Shown piece by piece: positions 6,439 through 9,565 of a stretch of 9,565 nt of DNA. Position 1 is the first letter of the stretch; the number at the start of each line of letters is the position of its first letter. Position numbers and translations under genes: made by a program. The stretch covers positions 1-9,565 of the forward strand of contig JACQVC010000232.1 of the NCBI GenBank assembly GCA_016209995.1, written 5' to 3'. The notes beneath the pieces were generated by a model, which was not told the origin of the DNA, made no database searches, and saw only the letters and a program-made list of their open reading frames with translations. This DNA is from Gemmatimonadota bacterium. GTDB taxonomy: Bacteria; Gemmatimonadota; Gemmatimonadetes; Longimicrobiales; Gaopeijiaceae.

Positions 6439-7098
6439 ATGCGCATGACCGCAGGCGCGACTGTGTTCGCGCTCGCGCTTGGAGGGTTGTTTGCAGCCAG
6501 TACTGCAAGCGCCCAACAGGCCGCCAATCCAGCCCACACCCACATTGGGCACGTTCTCACGTCGTTCCGTGACACACCCAACCAGCAAGGCCTGCTCCCG
6601 ACCGCCCTGACCGAGGCGCGCACGGCCGCGCAACACGCGGGCCTCGCGAACCGCGACCCGGCGAACCTCAACGCCATGAAGCTGCATGCCGGGCACGTGC
6701 TCCACGCCCTCGATCCGAGTCAGATCGAGCAGGGTCCGGGCGCTGGCTACGGCCTCAAGAAGGCGGCGCAGGCCGTTGCTCAGCACATCACGCTGGCCAG
6801 CAACGCGGAGGGTGCGTCGCAGAACGTGAAGACCCACGCCAACCACGTGGCCACTTCGGCCAACAACACCGTGGCGCGTGCGGACAAGGCGATCGAGCTG
6901 GTCAAGCAGATCCAGGCCGCCACCGAAGCCGGTGCCGCGGCGACAGCCCTGAAGGAATTGGTCACCGTCACCGAGCAGCTCGTCGCCGGCTTGGATGCCA
7001 ACAGCGACGGTCAGGTCGGCTGGCAGGAGGGCGAGGGTGGACTCGCGGCGGCCGAGCAGCACATGAACCTGATGAAGCAGGGCGAGGGCCTGCCTTGA
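6439..7098 (+). CDS. Secreted His-patterned repeat protein with one EF-hand loop
   Basis: The 219-aa protein has a clear signal peptide, likely cleaved after ASTASA (residue 25), giving a periplasmic or secreted mature protein. The mature part is Ala-rich and helical. HxxHV recurs at His35/His38, His83/His86 and His133/His136, spaced 48 and 50 residues, and a further AQH recurs at His66 and His116, so the protein looks like two and a half copies of a ~50-residue helical repeat with three conserved histidines each. Near the C-terminus a canonical EF-hand loop runs from Asp186 to Glu197 (Asp186, Asn188, Asp190-Gly191, Glu197), flanked by helices, so it should bind calcium. There is no Cys in the mature chain and no heme-c motif. 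I know no named family. A strong promoter and ribosome binding site suggest abundance; it appears monocistronic. Confidence 0.85.
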   Translation: MRMTAGATVFALALGGLFAASTASAQQAANPAHTHIGHVLTSFRDTPNQQGLLPTALTEARTAAQHAGLANRDPANLNAMKLHAGHVLHALDPSQIEQGPGAGYGLKKAAQAVAQHITLASNAEGASQNVKTHANHVATSANNTVARADKAIELVKQIQAATEAGAAATALKELVTVTEQLVAGLDANSDGQVGWQEGEGGLAAAEQHMNLMKQGEGLP

Positions 7099-7160
7099 CC
7101 CTCGGCGCGCGCTAGCGTCAACCAAAGAATACGCGCCTAAGCGATCCCAGTTCCGCTGCA

Positions 7161-7202
7161 ACGAAATGAGCCCCGACCCACTTTGGTCGGGGCTCATTTC
7201 GT
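7161..7202. terminator. Bidirectional intrinsic terminator between convergent genes
   Basis: An 18-bp perfect stem (7161-7178 with 7185-7202) closes a 6-nt loop CACTTT. The stem base is AT-rich on both sides (GAAAT / ATTTC) around a GC-rich core GAGCCCCGACC. It lies between the ends of the EF-hand gene and the Ldh-family gene, and can serve both strands. Confidence 0.85.
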
Positions 7203-7204
7203 CT

Positions 7205-7242
7205 GCCCCGCTGCCCCGCTAACCCGCTAACCCGCTAACCCC
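7205..7242. repeat. Short tandem octamer repeat across the Ldh-gene stop codon
   Basis: Three perfect copies of CCCGCTAA (7215-7222, 7223-7230, 7231-7238) are preceded by two overlapping copies of the variant GCCCCGCT (7205-7212, 7213-7220). The tract encodes the last residues (VSGLAG) and the stop codon of the minus-strand Ldh gene. An 8-nt unit is not a multiple of 3, so copy-number change would shift the frame and alter the C-terminus. Confidence 0.8.
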
Positions 7243-8265
7243 GTACTCCCCGCACAGCGTCTCAAGCTCGCCAAGTGTGGGCTCATCGATCGGAATCCCC
7301 TCCCGACGATTTCTGATCGCCGTCCGGTGCTCGAGCTCGCCCGGTACCAGGATCTCCTCGACCCCGGGCCGGCGACGGCTCCGCTTGATCTCATCGATCA
7401 TCGCGTCGATCCGCTCCTTGAACCGGGACACCTCCATGTGAGCAGCGATGTCCAGCAGGCAGAAGAAATGACCGACGTTCTGCTTGCGATCCATATCCTT
7501 GTACATGGAGCCGACCGATCGACCGATGGCCGCCCCGGAGAGCACGCCGGATAGCGTTTCCACCATCAGGGCCAGGGCGTATCCCTTGTGCCCGGCCATG
7601 GGAAGCACGGCTCCCGCCAGGGCCGCCGCGGCGTCGGTAGTCGGCTCACCCGCCGCGTCGATGGCCCAGCCCGGCGGAATCGATTCCCCCTTCTTGGCGG
7701 CCGCGATGATGTTTCCGCGCGCCACCAGGGATGTCGCGAGATCGATGCGGATCGGATAACCCTTGCCGGTCGGGAAGGATGCCGCCACCGGGTTCGTGCC
7801 GAAGAACGCCTCGGATCCTCCGTGCGGCGGCATGGCCGGCTCGGCGTTCGTGGTAGCGAGCAGAACCATGTCGCGGGCAGCGGCCTGGTTGCAGTAGTAC
7901 GCCAGGGCGCCGAAATGCTGCGAGTTGCGAATGGTCGCGGACGCTGCGCCCAGCTCGCGCGCCAACGGGTAGAGGCGGTGCAACACCTTCATTGCCTGAA
8001 CCTGACCCAACCCGGATCGGGCGTCAGCGCGCAAGACCGCCGGCTTGATGTGCTCGACGCGCAGCTTCGCGCGCGGATCGATCACCCCTTCTTGAATGCG
8101 CCGAACGTAGATGTTCAGGCGGGAGACGCCGTGCGTGGATGCGCCGTGCAGGTCCGCATCGACCAGAGAGTCCGCCAGCACCTGAGCGTCGACCGCGAGG
8201 ACACCAGCGGCCTCGGCGATCTGGCGCACCAGCCGCCTCACTACCTCCGGATCAAAGCGACGCAT
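7219..8265 (-). CDS. Ldh_2-family (malate/L-lactate dehydrogenase type) oxidoreductase
   Basis: The 348-aa protein belongs to the Ldh_2 family (Pfam PF02615) of NAD(P)-dependent 2-hydroxyacid dehydrogenases, which include malate, ureidoglycolate, 2,3-diketogulonate and (R)-sulfolactate (ComC) dehydrogenases. Characteristic blocks: HGASTHG (40-46), the SQHFG block (115-119), FGTNPVA (155-161), DLATS (175-179), GWAID (199-203) and GHKGYAL (225-231). Length is typical. It is cytoplasmic and is the last gene of a minus-strand operon, 46 nt after the UxaA-like gene, with a weak ribosome binding site. The partner dehydratase/lyase implies that it makes or uses the hydroxy-acid handled by that enzyme. 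Substrate cannot be read from sequence alone; sulfolactate is one candidate. The C-terminal end lies in a tandem repeat. Confidence 0.92.
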   Translation of the reverse strand: MRRFDPEVVRRLVRQIAEAAGVLAVDAQVLADSLVDADLHGASTHGVSRLNIYVRRIQEGVIDPRAKLRVEHIKPAVLRADARSGLGQVQAMKVLHRLYPLARELGAASATIRNSQHFGALAYYCNQAAARDMVLLATTNAEPAMPPHGGSEAFFGTNPVAASFPTGKGYPIRIDLATSLVARGNIIAAAKKGESIPPGWAIDAAGEPTTDAAAALAGAVLPMAGHKGYALALMVETLSGVLSGAAIGRSVGSMYKDMDRKQNVGHFFCLLDIAAHMEVSRFKERIDAMIDEIKRSRRRPGVEEILVPGELEHRTAIRNRREGIPIDEPTLGELETLCGEYGVSGLAG

Positions 8266-8311
8266 GGGGCCGGAGTCCGTAACGGTTTCCGCGTGAACCG
8301 GCCCTCGCCGC

Positions 8312-9475
8312 TCACGCGCTGCGATACAGCTTCGTCAGCACGAACTCGCGATGCCCGAGCGCCTCCGCGCACGTGAGTCGGCCGTTGCAGGTGCGCGCGA
8401 TTACCTCCAGCAGCTTGGACCCCGCCTCGTCGTAGGTCATCTCGCCTCGCAGGATCGCGGAGACGTCCAGATCGATGTGCTCGCTCATGGTCGAGCAGGT
8501 GATCGGGTTGGCCGACAGCTTGATGACCGGCAGGATCGGGTTGCCGATCACGTTGCCCTGTCCGGTCGGAAAGAGGTGCACCACCGCCCCGGATGCCGCC
8601 CAGAGCGTGACGGCCTCGGCAGCCGCCGATGACGTGTCCATGTACCACAACCCCTTTCCGGGCGGTGCCTCCGCAGGCCCGAGAACCCCGACGTATTTCG
8701 TCTTCTTCCCGATCTTCTCGATGTTGCCGAACGCCTTCTCCTCGATCGTCGTCAACCCGCCGCGGATGTTGCCCTTCGTGGGCTGCGACTCGGACAGATC
8801 GTCGGTCTTCTCCCGCAGAATGAACTCGTTGTACGCGTTGTAGACCCTCAGGAACTGCTCGCCGACCTCGCGCGTCGCGGCCTTGGCCTTCACCACGTGC
8901 TCGCCACCCGTCAGCTCGGAGGTCTCACCGAACGACGCGGTGGCGCCCAGCGGAATGATTCGGTCGATCACGTTGCCCACGGTCGGACACGAGCCCAGGC
9001 CCGTCGTGGTGTCCGACTCGCCGCATTTCACCGAGACGTACAGCTCGCTCAGTGAGCACTCCTCCCGCTGAAGCTCCGAGGCCCACTGGAGGTATTCCTG
9101 AGCCTTGCGCGAGGCCGCTGCGACCGTCTGTAGATCACCGTACCGCTCGATCGAAAAACCGCTGACGGGTTTTCCCGTCTTCGCGATGCCCTGGACAATG
9201 CGGTCGGTCCAGCCGGGCTCGATGCCAATGACCACCACCGCGGCGACGTTCGGATTGGACCCGGTGCCGATCATCGTGCGGAAGAACAGCTCGAGGTCCG
9301 CGCCGAACTGCAGTCGCCCGTATGCGTGCGGTAGGGCCAGCGTGCCCCTGATGTGGCTCGCCACCGCTTCGCACGCCGCGTTCGAGATATCATCCACCGG
9401 CAGGATGATCACGTGATTGCGGATCCCGACCCGGCCGTTCTCACGCCGATAACCCATGAATCTGCGAGAGTCCAT
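8312..9475 (-). CDS. UxaA-family dehydratase/lyase large subunit (SuyB- or altronate-dehydratase-like)
   Basis: The 387-aa protein matches the C-terminal catalytic part of altronate/galactarate dehydratases (UxaA_C, Pfam PF04295), metal-dependent enzymes that eliminate water, or in SuyB sulfite, from hydroxy-acids. Signs: [13 protein letters not shown] (8-20), the [10 protein letters not shown] block (150-159) with CPTVG (163-167), TGGEH (189-193), and [15 protein letters not shown] (305-319). The N-terminal SAF domain is absent and is encoded by the preceding gene, as in two-subunit enzymes. PVDDISN (26-32) and HAYGRLQFG (50-58) stand where, from memory, sugar-acid dehydratases carry a Cys-containing block, so this is likely a distinct subfamily. 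The ATG at 9475 has AGAGG 8 nt upstream; in-frame GTGs at 9484 and 9481 overlap the upstream stop. First intact gene of the operon here. Confidence 0.88.
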   Translation of the reverse strand: MDSRRFMGYRRENGRVGIRNHVIILPVDDISNAACEAVASHIRGTLALPHAYGRLQFGADLELFFRTMIGTGSNPNVAAVVVIGIEPGWTDRIVQGIAKTGKPVSGFSIERYGDLQTVAAASRKAQEYLQWASELQREECSLSELYVSVKCGESDTTTGLGSCPTVGNVIDRIIPLGATASFGETSELTGGEHVVKAKAATREVGEQFLRVYNAYNEFILREKTDDLSESQPTKGNIRGGLTTIEEKAFGNIEKIGKKTKYVGVLGPAEAPPGKGLWYMDTSSAAAEAVTLWAASGAVVHLFPTGQGNVIGNPILPVIKLSANPITCSTMSEHIDLDVSAILRGEMTYDEAGSKLLEVIARTCNGRLTCAEALGHREFVLTKLYRSA

Positions 9476-9477
9476 CT

Positions 9478-9564
9478 TCACCACCTCTTGGTCTTGAGAT
9501 TGTGCACGTGTACGTGCTCACCTTTCTTGATCGCGGCGATCACTTTCCCGATATCCTCGCCGTA
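9478..9564 (-). CDS. Partial SAF-domain small subunit of the UxaA-type enzyme
   Basis: The last 28 codons of a gene entering from the right edge: [12 protein letters not shown] at the visible start, then [16 protein letters not shown] and a TGA at 9480-9478. The GEHVHVHN segment is typical of SAF-domain proteins (the N-terminal part of altronate dehydratase, or SuyA-like small subunits), which pair with the UxaA_C-type subunit. The stop lies 2 nt before the ATG of the next gene, so the two are tightly coupled, as expected of subunits made in equal amounts. The start is outside the window; the split of one ancestral protein into two genes is normal in this group. Confidence 0.78.
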   Translation of the reverse strand, partial: YGEDIGKVIAAIKKGEHVHVHNLKTKRW

Positions 9565-9565
9565 C

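Noticed and set aside
6304..7197. 297-aa open frame on the minus strand, antisense to the EF-hand gene
   Set aside because: It is the shadow of a gene with signal peptide, AGGAGG and EF-hand; its product shows no motif and it would read through the terminator.
7588..8376. 262-aa open frame on the plus strand, antisense to the Ldh gene
   Set aside because: Arg/His/Gly-rich shadow translation; the opposite strand encodes a clear Ldh_2-family protein.
1..9565. Mobile elements, CRISPR arrays, tRNA or rRNA genes
   Set aside because: No transposase or integrase, no spaced direct repeats, and no tRNA- or rRNA-like sequence was recognised by eye on either strand.

Overview
The window is GC-rich, gene-dense bacterial chromosome with no RNA gene, CRISPR array, insertion sequence or prophage gene visible. 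The host is best guessed as a member of Gemmatimonadota or a neighbouring phylum. That guess rests on high GC, secreted proteins and lipoproteins of no recognised family, and -10-like elements of the form TANNTT(G/T/C) upstream of five genes. Two of these elements sit exactly 7 nt before an ATG, which suggests leaderless transcripts. The taxon is an inference and no marker gene is present.

Layout. (1) 1-1116, minus: a lipoprotein gene running off the left edge, divergent from (2) an 88-aa helical protein of unknown function at 1273-1539, plus. (3) 1559-2722, minus: a secreted serine hydrolase of the beta-lactamase/penicillin-binding-protein fold, convergent with (2). (4) 2929-5582, plus: a two-gene operon encoding a LuxE-type acyl-protein synthetase and a LuxC-type acyl-CoA reductase, without luciferase (luxAB) or thioesterase (luxD) genes in view; it ends in a perfect hairpin. 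(5) 5675-6199, plus: a small lipoprotein. (6) 6439-7098, plus: a secreted, histidine-patterned helical protein with an internal repeat of about 50 residues and one EF-hand loop, followed by an 18-bp-stem terminator. (7) 9564-7219, minus: an operon of SAF-domain small subunit (partial), UxaA-family dehydratase/lyase large subunit, and an Ldh_2-family NAD(P)-dependent 2-hydroxyacid dehydrogenase.

How the genes work together. LuxE and LuxC should form a fatty-acid reductase that activates an acyl chain and reduces it to an aldehyde; the use of the aldehyde is not evident. The SAF/UxaA/Ldh operon is a catabolic unit for a hydroxy-acid. Its gene order and split-subunit layout resemble the sulfolactate module (SuyA, SuyB, ComC), but a sugar-acid dehydratase is equally possible from sequence alone. 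The most novel-looking single gene is the His-repeat/EF-hand protein. No defence or mobile system was found.
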